Shown: positions 1 to 6,734 of the stretch, piece after piece
Position numbering within the stretch: position 1 is the stretch's first letter
Layout: each line of letters opens with the position of its first letter
Origin: an uncultured Cloacibacillus sp.
GTDB lineage: Bacteria; Synergistota; Synergistia; Synergistales; Synergistaceae
Reading direction: 5' to 3'
NCBI GenBank assembly: GCA_900544635.1
Contig: UQVV01000059.1
Span: forward strand, 1-9,213
DNA length: 9,213 nucleotides
Made by a program: the position numbers and the translations under genes
Notes under the pieces: generated by a model
What the model saw: only the letters and a program-made list of their open reading frames with translations
What the model was told of the DNA's origin: nothing
Database searches by the model: none

Positions 1-205
1 GCATGATGACGTAGCCCTCGTCGCGCAGCGTGGCGTAGGCCTTGTTGACGGTGTGTAGGTTGATACCTAGGTCCTCGGCAAGCGAGCGCACGGAGGGCAG
101 GGCGTCGCCGGGGCGCAGCTCGCCGGAGGCGATTCCAGTTATGACGGAGTCGCGCAGCTGCAGGTAGAGTGGCGTCTCTGAGAGTTTGTCGACGGTTATG
201 ACCAT
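1..205 (-). CDS. GntR-family (YtrA-type) transcriptional regulator, 5' part only
   Basis: This is the first 68 codons of a minus-strand gene that runs off the left edge. The start is ATG at 205; I see no strong Shine-Dalgarno before it. The protein begins with a short lead, then TPLYLQLRDSV (residues 11-21), the PGDALPSVRSLAEDL stretch (32-46) and NLHTVNKAYATLRDEGY (49-65), which is the classic GntR winged helix-turn-helix. In the YtrA subfamily this domain is followed by only a short dimerisation tail, and the genes normally sit beside an ABC transporter that they repress. Here the neighbour is a divergent ABC ATPase, so it probably controls both itself and that gene through the CTATAG-like sites between them. 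The family call is secure. The inducer and the missing C-terminus are unknown. The segment may not belong to the same genome as the rest of the window (see the breakpoint at 720-731). Confidence 0.85.
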   Translation of the reverse strand, partial: MVITVDKLSETPLYLQLRDSVITGIASGELRPGDALPSVRSLAEDLGINLHTVNKAYATLRDEGYVIM

Positions 206-230
206 GGTGGTTCCGTTTCGCAAAATTGTT

Positions 231-300
231 CTATATGAACTATAGCAAATAGTCCAAAAGCATGGTAGTATGCCCGCAACTGTTATAGCTGACCTATAGC
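231..300. promoter_or_regulatory. Divergent control region with repeated CTATAG-type half-sites
   Basis: Between the GntR start (205) and the ABC ATPase start (333) there are two overlapping inverted repeats: CTATA-N5-TATAG (231-245) and ACTAT-N5-ATAGT (239-253). There are also three copies of TATAGC, at 241-246, 284-289 and 295-300, the last two 11 bp apart. The self-complementary hexamer CTATAG occurs at 240-245 and 294-299, 54 bp apart, close to five helical turns. TG-T-TATAGC at 281-289 could be an extended -10 for the ATPase gene, which would put the start of transcription on the last repeat. By inference these are binding sites of the divergent GntR repressor. The repeats are plain in the sequence; their use is not proven. 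Confidence 0.55.
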
Positions 301-332
301 AGAACTAACACAGTGGTAGGCAGGAGGTATCC

Positions 333-1121
333 ATGGAACGATTCGTCCTCGAAGTGAACCATTATCGGAAGGAGTACGGTGACCATATTGCCGTGCGCGA
401 CCTTTCGCTTTCGGTGGCGCCCGGCGAGATCTGCGGCTTTATCGGCCACAATGGCGCCGGCAAGACTACGCTTATCCGCTCGGTGGTGGGCGCGCAGCCT
501 CCCACATCGGGTACGGTGCGGGTTTGCGGTCACGACGTGTGGCGCGACGCGATAGCCGCCAAGCGCCTTATGGCCTACGTGCCGGATAACCCCGACGTCT
601 ACGACTTCCTCACCGGCGTTCAGTACCTGGACCTCATCGCCGACGTCTTCGGCGTGGGCACGGAGGAGCGTCGGCGGCGCGCGGACGAGCTCGCGGGGCG
701 CCTGGAGCTCGCGGACGCGCTCGGCGACGGCTACACCGACAGGCTGCCGCAGCAGGCGGGCCGCGCCCTCGCCGGGAGCTGGTGGATAAACGAGGTCTCC
801 GCGCTCGACCCGCAGATAAGCTCCGTGCTGCGCGAGTACCGCAGCCTATACAACGAGGAGTGCCAGCCGGGCGACGTGACCGCGGCGATACTCTCATACG
901 ACGCCGTGATGTGGATAGCCTCGGCCTTCCGCAGCACGCCGGGCTTCCGCGGCGAGGCGATACGCCACACTCTGCTCGCGACACGCGACCTCGTCCTCGC
1001 CCACACGACGCTCACGATAGACCCGCGCACCCACATGCCGCTCAACAAATCCTCGGCGATAATATACTGCGAGGAGGACAAGGGCATCTTCCAGCGCCGC
1101 TTCACGATGCGCCGCAACTAA
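333..1121 (+). CDS. Chimeric ORF: YtrB-like ABC ATPase N-terminal half joined to a LivK-type binding-protein C-terminus
   Basis: ATG at 333 is preceded by a strong AGGAGG (322-327, spacing 5). Residues 1-132 are the first half of an ABC transporter ATPase: Walker A GHNGAGKTT (38-46), then a Q-loop region VPDNPDVYDFLTG (83-95) typical of YtrB/CcmA-like ATPases. The signature motif, Walker B and H-loop never appear. From about residue 131 the protein is instead a type I periplasmic binding protein: GDGYTDRLPQQAG (131-143), SYDAVMWIA (188-196), GEAIRHTLLATRDL (207-220) and TLTIDPRTHMPLNKS (226-240), ending as LivK/LivJ proteins end. A cytoplasmic ATPase joined to a periplasmic protein, each missing its other part, makes no functional sense. 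I read this as two broken genes joined in frame, either in the genome or in the assembly. The frame is open throughout (262 aa). An active ATPase is very unlikely. Confidence 0.8.
   Translation: MERFVLEVNHYRKEYGDHIAVRDLSLSVAPGEICGFIGHNGAGKTTLIRSVVGAQPPTSGTVRVCGHDVWRDAIAAKRLMAYVPDNPDVYDFLTGVQYLDLIADVFGVGTEERRRRADELAGRLELADALGDGYTDRLPQQAGRALAGSWWINEVSALDPQISSVLREYRSLYNEECQPGDVTAAILSYDAVMWIASAFRSTPGFRGEAIRHTLLATRDLVLAHTTLTIDPRTHMPLNKSSAIIYCEEDKGIFQRRFTMRRN
720..731. other. Breakpoint between two unrelated genes
   Basis: Codons 130-133 (Leu-Gly-Asp-Gly) fit both parents. ABC ATPases of this type read LADALGD just before the signature motif, and LivK-type proteins read GGDGY/W at this point of their second lobe. 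The shared bases around GGCGAC would give a short homology at which two sequences could be joined, either by recombination or by an assembler. Isoleucine codon use changes at the same place: 1 ATA in 6 Ile codons before it within this ORF, 8 in 9 after it. Confidence 0.7.
729..1121 (+). pseudogene. C-terminal remnant of a LivK-type (branched-chain) amino-acid ABC substrate-binding protein
   Basis: About 130 residues corresponding to the last third of a type I periplasmic binding protein of the LivK/LivJ family (normally near 370-400 residues with a signal peptide). Recognisable pieces are GYTDRLPQQAGRALAG (second-lobe strand and helix), LDPQISSVLREY, SYDAVMWIASAF, the GEAIRHTLLATRD helix and the TLTIDPRTHMPL hairpin near the C-terminus. 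In transport systems of this family the protein captures an amino acid, or a related small amide or acid, outside the cytoplasmic membrane and hands it to LivHM. The signal peptide, first lobe and hinge are missing, so the fragment cannot be exported or bind ligand. No permease genes are in the window. Codon use (8 of 9 Ile as ATA) matches the genes to its right rather than the ATPase part to its left. Confidence 0.65.
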
Positions 1122-1160
1122 AAAACGCGCGCGGCGGGAATAAACGGCGTTTTCCCGCAA

Positions 1161-1213
1161 TATACAACGGTAAAAGAATATGGCATAATTGTCCTATCAA
1201 CAGCGATAGGTGG
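1161..1213 (+). promoter_or_regulatory. Promoter with overlapping palindromic operator for the acyl-CoA synthetase
   Basis: A plausible sigma-70-type promoter is TATACA (1161-1166), a 17 bp spacer, then CATAAT (1184-1189). Transcription would start near 1196, inside a perfect 6-6-6 inverted repeat CCTATC-AACAGC-GATAGG (1193-1210). Its right arm also overlaps the Shine-Dalgarno-like AGGTGG (1208-1213), 10 bases before ATG 1224. A repressor bound here would block the promoter; as RNA, the hairpin would partly hide the ribosome site. The inverted repeat is seen directly; regulation is inferred. Confidence 0.5.
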
Positions 1214-1223
1214 CCTGATCATA

Positions 1224-2738
1224 ATGACCGACTTCAATTATAAGCGCCTCGAAGACCTTATCGAATCCACGTGGCGCGGCAAAGACGAGAAAAAATGCCT
1301 CTGGTGGCAGGGCGAATGGTGGAGCTGGGCGCGCTTCGCCGCGCTCACGGACGACTGCGCGGAAAAGCTGCGCGCCGCCGGCTTCTCCAAAGGACAGCGC
1401 CTCGCGCTGCTCCTGCCGAACTCGCCGCTCGTCCTCGCGCTCTCGCTCGCCTGCTGGCGTCTCGGCGGCGCCGTCGCTCCGCTCAACGCGCGTACCGGCG
1501 CGGTAAATCTCTCAGACACGATAAAAATGCTCGACGTACATTCCGTCATACTGACCGAGGACGGCGCGAAAAAGGCGCGCGAAGCGGGCTTCATGAGCGA
1601 CATACCGCTCGCCGCCGCGCCGCTCGAAGGGCCGCTGCCCGCATGGAAGGGGCGCGAAGGCCGCCCCGAGACCGACGAGCTCGCGGTCATCTTCTCGACC
1701 TCCGGCACCTCGGGACTGCCGAAGGCCGTCGGCTGCACGCACGGCAACCTCATCGGCGACCTCGAGCCGATAGCGGCCCACGTACCCGGACTTGAATCCG
1801 AAACGGGCGTAATACTCAACGTCCTGCCCAACTTCCACGCCTTCGGCTACACCGTCGCGGGACTCCTCGCGCTCACCTACGGCATGGCGCAGACCGTCGT
1901 GCCGAGCTTCGTCCCCGTCGAAAACACGATAAAGGCGATAAAGGAATCCGGCGTCAACCGCGTCATCGCCGTCCCGACCGTCATGGCGTTCCTGCTCGGC
2001 GCGCTCGAAAAACGCGGCGAGCGCATCGACGGCGTCGACTTTGTCATCACGGGCGGCGATCGCCTCAACGTCCAGATGGAGGGCCGCTGCCGCGAGCACC
2101 TCGGCGTCGGGATACTCGAGGGCTACGGACTCACCGAGTGCAGCCCCGTCGTCGCAGTCAACCGCGCCGAAGCGACGAAAAAACTCGGCACGGTCGGTCC
2201 CGCCTTCTATAACTATGAAATAGAGATACGCGACCGCGAAGGCAACAAAATCGGCCTCCACGACGAAGGCGTCCTCTACCTCAAAGGCCCCGCGGTCGTG
2301 CGCGGCTACTTCCGCGACGAAGAGAACACGCGCGAACGCTTCACGCCCGACGGCTGGTTCAACACCGGCGACGTCGTGCGCATCGACGAGGACGGATACA
2401 TAAAAATCGTAGACCGTGCGACCGACATCATCATCGTCAGCGGTTTCAACGTCTACCCGCAGGAGGTCGAAGCCGTCCTCTGCAAGCATCCGGCGGTACA
2501 CGCCGCCGTTGCGGTCGGCGAAAAGAACAAAGTAGCGGGCGAGCTCGTCAAAGCCTTCATCATCCTCGAAGAAGGCGCGCAGGCCACGCCGAAGGAGCTC
2601 ATGGAATACTGCAAGGATCACCTAGCGCACTACAAAGTCCCGCGCAAAATCGGCTTCGTCAAAGAATACCCAATCTCGCCGACCGGCAAAATCCTCCGCC
2701 GCGAGCTGCGCAAGATGAAAATCGAGAAAGAAAAGTAA
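1224..2738 (+). CDS. AMP-forming acyl-CoA synthetase / fatty-acid-CoA ligase
   Basis: A 504-residue member of the ANL (AMP-dependent synthetase/ligase) superfamily. It activates a carboxylic acid with ATP to an acyl-adenylate and then transfers the acyl group to CoA, in the cytoplasm or at the membrane face. All core motifs are present in order: the phosphate-binding loop STSGTSGLPK (158-167), the adenine/acyl site EGYGLTE (299-305), NTGD (380-383) with the ATP-ribose Asp, the hinge region VDRATDIIIVSGFNVYPQE (396-414), and the C-terminal catalytic lysine in SPTGK (K489). The length fits a FadD-like enzyme with a short N-terminus. ATG 1224 is supported by AGGTGG 10 bases upstream. It is a single-gene unit: its own promoter lies upstream and a terminator follows at once. 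Chain length cannot be read from sequence; medium/long-chain fatty acids or aromatic acids are all possible. The enzyme looks intact. Confidence 0.9.
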   Translation: MTDFNYKRLEDLIESTWRGKDEKKCLWWQGEWWSWARFAALTDDCAEKLRAAGFSKGQRLALLLPNSPLVLALSLACWRLGGAVAPLNARTGAVNLSDTIKMLDVHSVILTEDGAKKAREAGFMSDIPLAAAPLEGPLPAWKGREGRPETDELAVIFSTSGTSGLPKAVGCTHGNLIGDLEPIAAHVPGLESETGVILNVLPNFHAFGYTVAGLLALTYGMAQTVVPSFVPVENTIKAIKESGVNRVIAVPTVMAFLLGALEKRGERIDGVDFVITGGDRLNVQMEGRCREHLGVGILEGYGLTECSPVVAVNRAEATKKLGTVGPAFYNYEIEIRDREGNKIGLHDEGVLYLKGPAVVRGYFRDEENTRERFTPDGWFNTGDVVRIDEDGYIKIVDRATDIIIVSGFNVYPQEVEAVLCKHPAVHAAVAVGEKNKVAGELVKAFIILEEGAQATPKELMEYCKDHLAHYKVPRKIGFVKEYPISPTGKILRRELRKMKIEKEK

Positions 2739-2745
2739 AACAAAA

Positions 2746-2780
2746 AAGGCCGGAGCGCGAAGCCCCGGCCTTAAATTTTT
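2746..2780. terminator. Bidirectional rho-independent terminator
   Basis: The stem AAGGCCGG (2746-2753) pairs perfectly with CCGGCCTT (2765-2772) around an 11-base loop. A T-rich run follows on the plus strand (2771-2780), and on the minus strand the A-tract at 2742-2747 reads as TTTTTT. It sits between the convergent stops of the acyl-CoA synthetase (2738) and the small membrane protein (minus stop at 2779-2781), so it can end both transcripts. Confidence 0.88.
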
Positions 2781-3234
2781 ACGGCGCGTTGTGCGCGCGC
2801 TCTTCTTTGAAAAATATCCCTTCGATTACATTGACGAAAAGTCTTCTGCGTCTTAGCTCTAGTGTGCGGCCTTTGTATTCGACGCTCGAAAGTCCCGCCC
2901 TGAGCGAAATTTCTTCTCCGCCGCGCGTTATGAAAGTCACCGCAATGCGCGGCGCTTCTTCACGCGGTACGGCGAACGGCGCATAGCGCAGAAGCTCTGC
3001 GGCTTTGCGCACGAGCTCGATGTCTTTTGCATTCGTCGCGCATTTTGATAGGCCGTCGTCGATGCGCCTTATTTCGACGCGCGTCACCTCGTCCGCGTCG
3101 GGCAGGCCTGAGAGCGGAACGCCGCAGAAAATCAGGTAAGGCGCGGCGGCGAGCGTGAGGATCGCAGCAGCCTTTACGATGAAGAGCGTAATCTGTCTTT
3201 TAGGATTCTCCGCGTGCTCCGCGCCGCGCGCCAT
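2779..3234 (-). CDS. Small membrane-anchored protein of unknown function
   Basis: I do not recognise this 151-residue protein. It has a basic N-terminal tail (residues 1-14), one hydrophobic segment from about 15 to 38 (LFIVKAAAILTLAAAPYLIF) and a hydrophilic remainder that by the positive-inside rule should lie outside the cytoplasmic membrane. The outer part alternates short beta-like stretches (VEIRRIDD 53-60, RIAVTFITR 96-104, SSVEYKGRTLELRR 116-129), suggesting a small compact beta-containing domain. A single Cys (C65) lies in it and another (C37) is at the end of the membrane segment; there is no proper lipobox. ATG 3234 is only 6 bases after the stop of the upstream oxidase gene, with no separate ribosome site, so it is probably translated by coupling and made together with the oxidase. 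A role as an accessory or anchoring partner for that oxidase is possible but unproven. Confidence 0.7.
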   Translation of the reverse strand: MARGAEHAENPKRQITLFIVKAAAILTLAAAPYLIFCGVPLSGLPDADEVTRVEIRRIDDGLSKCATNAKDIELVRKAAELLRYAPFAVPREEAPRIAVTFITRGGEEISLRAGLSSVEYKGRTLELRRRRLFVNVIEGIFFKEERAHNAP

Positions 3235-3240
3235 AAGTTT

Positions 3241-4674
3241 CTACTCGTCGCCCCAGTCTACGATTTTCCCCGGATTTAATATGTTCTGCGGGTCGAAGGC
3301 GAGCTTCACGCGCTTTATCAGCTCGAGCTGCGCTTCGTCGAGGAAGTATTTCATGTAGCCGCGGCGCTTGTAGCCTATGCCGTGCTCGCCGCTGAGCGTG
3401 CCGCCCATTTTCAGCAGCTTTTCGTAAATTTCTATCTGCGCCTTGTGCAGCCGCTCGTGCCAGCCGTCGCAGTCGGGTGCGACTATCGTGCAGTGCATGT
3501 TGCCGTCGCCCGCGTGTCCGTAGACGATGGCCTCGAGGCCGTCGGCCTCGGCGGTGCCGCGCAGAAGCTCGAGCAGCTCGGGGACGCTCGCGGTAGGCAC
3601 GACGAGGTCTTCCTTCGTGTAGCGTTTGTAAACGGAGGCTATCGCTTCGGGGACGTTCTTGCGCGCCTGCCAGACGCGCTCCTTCGTGCTGCGCGTGTCG
3701 GCGACGTAGACCTCGTAGGCTCCGTGCTTCTGCGAGAGCTTTCCTATCTCCTCGTACTGGCGTTCGATTACGTCGCCGTCGTTGTCCTCGAGTTGGATGA
3801 TGAGCGCCGCGCCCGCGTCGCCCGCGGGGATCTCCGTGTTGAGGTAGCGCGCGACGATTTGCAGCGCCTTCTTGTCGATGAACTCAACCGAGGCGGGGAT
3901 GAGGCCGCCCTCTTTTATTATCTTCGGCACGAAGTCTATCGCCGTCTTCGCGTCTGGGAAGGCCGCGAGCAGGTCGACGGCGTGGCGCGGCATCGGCATG
4001 AGCTTGAGCACGGCCTTCGTGACGACGGCGAGCGTGCCCTCCGAGCCGCAGAGCAGGTGGACGAAGTCGAGGCCGGTCACGTCCTTGCGCCGCTTGCCGC
4101 CGAACCATGTGACGGAGCCGTCGGCGAGGACGCATTCGAGCGCGAGCACCTGCGCGCCCGTCGCGCCGTATTTGATGACCTTGTTGCCGCCCGCGTTCTC
4201 GGCGATGTTGCCGCCGATGAACGACGCGTCGCCGCTGCACGGGTCGCCCGCGTAGAGCAGCCCGCGCGCGGCCGCGGCGCGGCTTATCTCGGCTGTCACG
4301 ACGCCGGGCTCCGCCGTCACGGTGAGGTTCGCCTCGTCGATTTCGAGGATTCTGTTCATCTTCTCGAAGCTCATGACGATTCCGCCGTGGACGGGCAGCG
4401 CGCCGCCCGACAGCCCCGTGCCCGCGCCGCGCGGCGTCACGGGGATGCGCTCGCGCGAGGCGATCTTCATAATTTCGGAGACGTGCGCCGTGCTCTCTGG
4501 GAAGACGAGCAGCGAGGCTCGGTATTCGCGCCCGTATGCGTTCGCGGGCACTTCGTCGTGCGAGTAGCTTTCGAGCTTCTCCGCCTCCGAGCTGACGTTG
4601 TGCGCGCCGATTTTGCTTTCTATCTCGGAGATTATCTCGGGAGTGATTTTATTGTAGGAAAAGATGCCGCTCAT
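3241..4674 (-). CDS. FAD-linked oxidase, GlcD / D-lactate dehydrogenase family
   Basis: A 477-residue flavoprotein of the VAO/PCMH family that oxidises 2-hydroxy acids such as D-lactate or glycolate to the 2-oxo acid. The N-terminal FAD-binding domain has PRGAGTGLSGG (81-91), GDPCSGDASFIGGNIAENAGG (143-163) and GSEGTLAVVTKAVLKLMP (210-227). The C-terminal FAD-linked oxidase cap has YGHAGDGNMH (385-394), GTLSGEHGIG (425-434) and FDPQNILNPGK (460-470), with the usual metal/substrate histidines. There is no appended Fe-S CCG domain. ATG 4674 was chosen because a perfect AGGAGG (4687-4682) lies 7 bases before it. A further in-frame extension upstream to 4947 would run antisense through glgB and has no family similarity. 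A GlcE/GlcF or electron-transfer partner is not in the window; the gene downstream is a small membrane protein. Exact substrate (D-lactate, glycolate or other) cannot be decided. Confidence 0.9.
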   Translation of the reverse strand: MSGIFSYNKITPEIISEIESKIGAHNVSSEAEKLESYSHDEVPANAYGREYRASLLVFPESTAHVSEIMKIASRERIPVTPRGAGTGLSGGALPVHGGIVMSFEKMNRILEIDEANLTVTAEPGVVTAEISRAAAARGLLYAGDPCSGDASFIGGNIAENAGGNKVIKYGATGAQVLALECVLADGSVTWFGGKRRKDVTGLDFVHLLCGSEGTLAVVTKAVLKLMPMPRHAVDLLAAFPDAKTAIDFVPKIIKEGGLIPASVEFIDKKALQIVARYLNTEIPAGDAGAALIIQLEDNDGDVIERQYEEIGKLSQKHGAYEVYVADTRSTKERVWQARKNVPEAIASVYKRYTKEDLVVPTASVPELLELLRGTAEADGLEAIVYGHAGDGNMHCTIVAPDCDGWHERLHKAQIEIYEKLLKMGGTLSGEHGIGYKRRGYMKYFLDEAQLELIKRVKLAFDPQNILNPGKIVDWGDE

Positions 4675-4737
4675 CTTTGTACCTCCTGTGTTCAAACTCA
4701 CGCTATAATAACATAAACAGAGACGGAGGCGATGTTT
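4675..4737. promoter_or_regulatory. Short divergent promoter region between the oxidase gene and glgB
   Basis: Only 63 bases separate the two starts. A perfect TATAAT at 4704-4709 reads toward glgB, and the same bases give TATTAT (4710-4705) on the other strand toward the oxidase gene; neither has a convincing -35 box. Both genes have good ribosome sites: AGGAGG (4687-4682, minus strand) and GGAGG (4725-4729, plus strand). The overlapping -10 elements imply the two directions may compete, which is inference. Confidence 0.5.
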
Positions 4738-6648
4738 ATGAGAGAGATGATATACGGGCCGACGCTGGCCACCGACAACGATATTTATCTTTTCCGCGAA
4801 GGGACGCACCGCCGCATCTACACCTTCCTCGGGGCGCACGTTGTGGAGCACGAAGGTGAGAGCGGCACGCTCTTCGCCGTCTGGGCTCCCTGCGCGAGAG
4901 GCGTATCGGTCATCGGAAATTTCAATTCGTGGAACAAGGACAGCCACAGGCTAGCGCCGCGCTGGGATTCCTCCGGAATTTGGGAGGGCTTCATCCCCGG
5001 CGTAGGAGCGGGAGAAATTTATAAATACGCGATAACTACGGAGACGGGCGCTGTTCTCGAAAAGTGCGACCCGCTCGCCTTCTTCTGCGAGACGCCGCCC
5101 GCGACCGCCGCGGTGGTCTGCGGCGCGCCGTCGTACAAGTGGGGCGACGCGGAGTGGGTGGCGGGCCGCGCGGCGAAGAACTCGCCCGACGCGCCGCAGG
5201 CCATATACGAGCTGCACGCAGGCTCGTGGCGGCGCGGCGACGGAAACACGATGCTCGGCTGGCGCGGCCTCGCCGAGGAGCTGCCGCGTTACCTGAAGGA
5301 CGAGGGCTTCACGCACGTCGAATTCATGCCGGTCATGGAGCATCCGTTCTACGGCTCGTGGGGCTATCAGACGACGGGATATTTTGCGCCGACCTCGCGC
5401 TACGGCTCGCCCGAGGATTTTATGGCGCTAGTCGACGCGCTGCACCGCGAGGGCATAGGCGTGATACTTGACTGGGTTCCGTCGCACTTCCCGATGGACG
5501 CGCACGGCCTCGCGCGCTTCGACGGCACCGCGCTCTACGAGCACAACGACCCGCGCCAGGGCTTCCACCCCGACTGGAAGAGCGCGATATTCAACTACGG
5601 GCGCAACGAGGTGCGCAGCTTCCTCGTCTCGTCGGCGAACTTCTGGCTCGAGCGCTACCACGCGGACGGCCTGCGCGTCGACGCCGTCGCCTCGATGCTC
5701 TACCTCGACTATTCGCGCCGCGACGGCGAATGGGTGCCGAACAAGTACGGCGGCAAGGAAAACTGCGAGGCGATAGACTTCCTCAAGGAGCTCAACATAT
5801 CGCTCTACGACGAGCACCCGGGCATAATGACGACGGCGGAGGAGTCCACCTCGTGGCCGATGGTGACGAAGCCCGCGTGGCTCGGCGGCCTCGGCTTCGG
5901 CTATAAATGGAACATGGGCTGGATGAACGACTTCCTCTCATATATGTCCAAAGACCCGATATTCCGCAAATACTGCCACGACAAGCTGACCTTCGGCATG
6001 TGGTACGCCTACGCCGAGAACTTCGTGCTGCCCTTCTCGCACGACGAGGTCGTCTACGGCAAATGCTCGCTGCTCGAAAAGATGCCCGGCGACCCGTGGC
6101 AGAAGGCGGCGAACCTGCGTCTCGCCTTCGGCTGGATGTTCTGCCATCCGGGCAAGAAGCTCGTCTTTATGGGGGGAGAGTTCGGGCAGAGCCGCGAGTG
6201 GAACCACGACCAGAGCCTCGACTGGCACGAGCTGAACGACCCGCGCCACGCGGGAATCGCGCGCTGGTTCGCAGACGTATGCCGCTTTTACCGCGAGAGC
6301 CCCGAGCTCTGGAAGCTCGATGCCTCGCCCAAGGGCTTCGAATGGATAGACTGCTCCGACAGGGATTCGAGCGTCGTATCGTTCATACGGCGCGACGGCG
6401 AGGGGCGCACGCTCGCGCTCGTCGCGAACTTCACGCCCGTCGTGCGCATGGGCTACCGCGTCGGGCTGCCTTGCGGCGGCGGCTGGCGCGAGGTCCTGAA
6501 CAGCGACGCGGAGGTTTACGGCGGCTCCGGCGTCGGCAACATGGGGCGCGTCGAGGCCGAGGCGGAGGAGTTCCACGGGCGGCCCTACTCGGCCGAGCTG
6601 ACGCTTCCGCCGCTCGGCTGCGTCGTGCTGAAGCCGGAGGACGAATAG
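4738..6648 (+). CDS. glgB: 1,4-alpha-glucan (glycogen) branching enzyme GlgB
   Basis: This GH13 enzyme makes alpha-1,6 branches in glycogen by cutting an alpha-1,4 chain and re-attaching it. With the start at 4738 it has 636 residues, the usual length for the short GlgB type (one CBM48 instead of two N-terminal beta domains). CBM48 lies around 30-120 (FAVWAPCARGVSVIGNFNSWN); the barrel starts near IYELHAGSWRR. Catalytic regions are complete: DWVPSHF (D245), GLRVDAVASMLY with nucleophile D315, the AEEST acid/base segment (E368/E369), and FSHDEVV (H435-D436). The C-terminal beta domain follows to the end. I prefer ATG 4738 over ATG 4732 because GGAGG (4725-4729) is 8 bases from the former but only 2 from the latter. 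One small oddity is YGKCSLLEKMPGD where most GlgB read HGKGSLLGKMPGD. No glgA/glgC/glgP lies in the window, but malQ follows. Confidence 0.95.
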   Translation: MREMIYGPTLATDNDIYLFREGTHRRIYTFLGAHVVEHEGESGTLFAVWAPCARGVSVIGNFNSWNKDSHRLAPRWDSSGIWEGFIPGVGAGEIYKYAITTETGAVLEKCDPLAFFCETPPATAAVVCGAPSYKWGDAEWVAGRAAKNSPDAPQAIYELHAGSWRRGDGNTMLGWRGLAEELPRYLKDEGFTHVEFMPVMEHPFYGSWGYQTTGYFAPTSRYGSPEDFMALVDALHREGIGVILDWVPSHFPMDAHGLARFDGTALYEHNDPRQGFHPDWKSAIFNYGRNEVRSFLVSSANFWLERYHADGLRVDAVASMLYLDYSRRDGEWVPNKYGGKENCEAIDFLKELNISLYDEHPGIMTTAEESTSWPMVTKPAWLGGLGFGYKWNMGWMNDFLSYMSKDPIFRKYCHDKLTFGMWYAYAENFVLPFSHDEVVYGKCSLLEKMPGDPWQKAANLRLAFGWMFCHPGKKLVFMGGEFGQSREWNHDQSLDWHELNDPRHAGIARWFADVCRFYRESPELWKLDASPKGFEWIDCSDRDSSVVSFIRRDGEGRTLALVANFTPVVRMGYRVGLPCGGGWREVLNSDAEVYGGSGVGNMGRVEAEAEEFHGRPYSAELTLPPLGCVVLKPEDE

Positions 6649-6660
6649 AACGAAACGCAG

Positions 6661-6691
6661 AGGCCCGGCGCGTTCCGGGCCTTTAATTTTT
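6661..6691 (+). terminator. Rho-independent terminator after glgB
   Basis: A perfect 8-bp stem, AGGCCCGG (6661-6668) with CCGGGCCT (6675-6682), closes a 6-base loop and is followed by TTTAATTTTT. It starts 12 bases after the glgB stop and separates glgB transcription from the malQ unit, which has its own promoter-like element further on. Confidence 0.9.
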
Positions 6692-6734
6692 CCCGAATTT
6701 TCACGGCGCGGGCGCATCGTCCGCGCTTTTGCTT

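Noticed and set aside
1134..1158. GCGGGAA / TTCCCGC hairpin after the binding-protein remnant as a terminator
   Set aside because: The 7-bp stem has an 11-base loop and no T-run follows it on the plus strand; it may be a hairpin but I cannot support termination.
1512..2621. 369-codon minus-strand open frame inside the acyl-CoA synthetase gene
   Set aside because: Shadow of a GC-rich gene; no motif, no ribosome site and the sense frame is a full ANL enzyme.
3382..4716. 444-codon plus-strand open frame antisense to the GlcD-like oxidase
   Set aside because: Composition is a mirror of the real gene's codon bias and no family motif is seen; the minus-strand protein has complete FAD-oxidase motifs.
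4675..4947. 91-residue N-terminal extension of the oxidase to a farther upstream start
   Set aside because: It would overlap the 5' end of glgB in antisense and skip the perfect AGGAGG placed 7 bases before ATG 4674; GlcD relatives begin near the chosen start.
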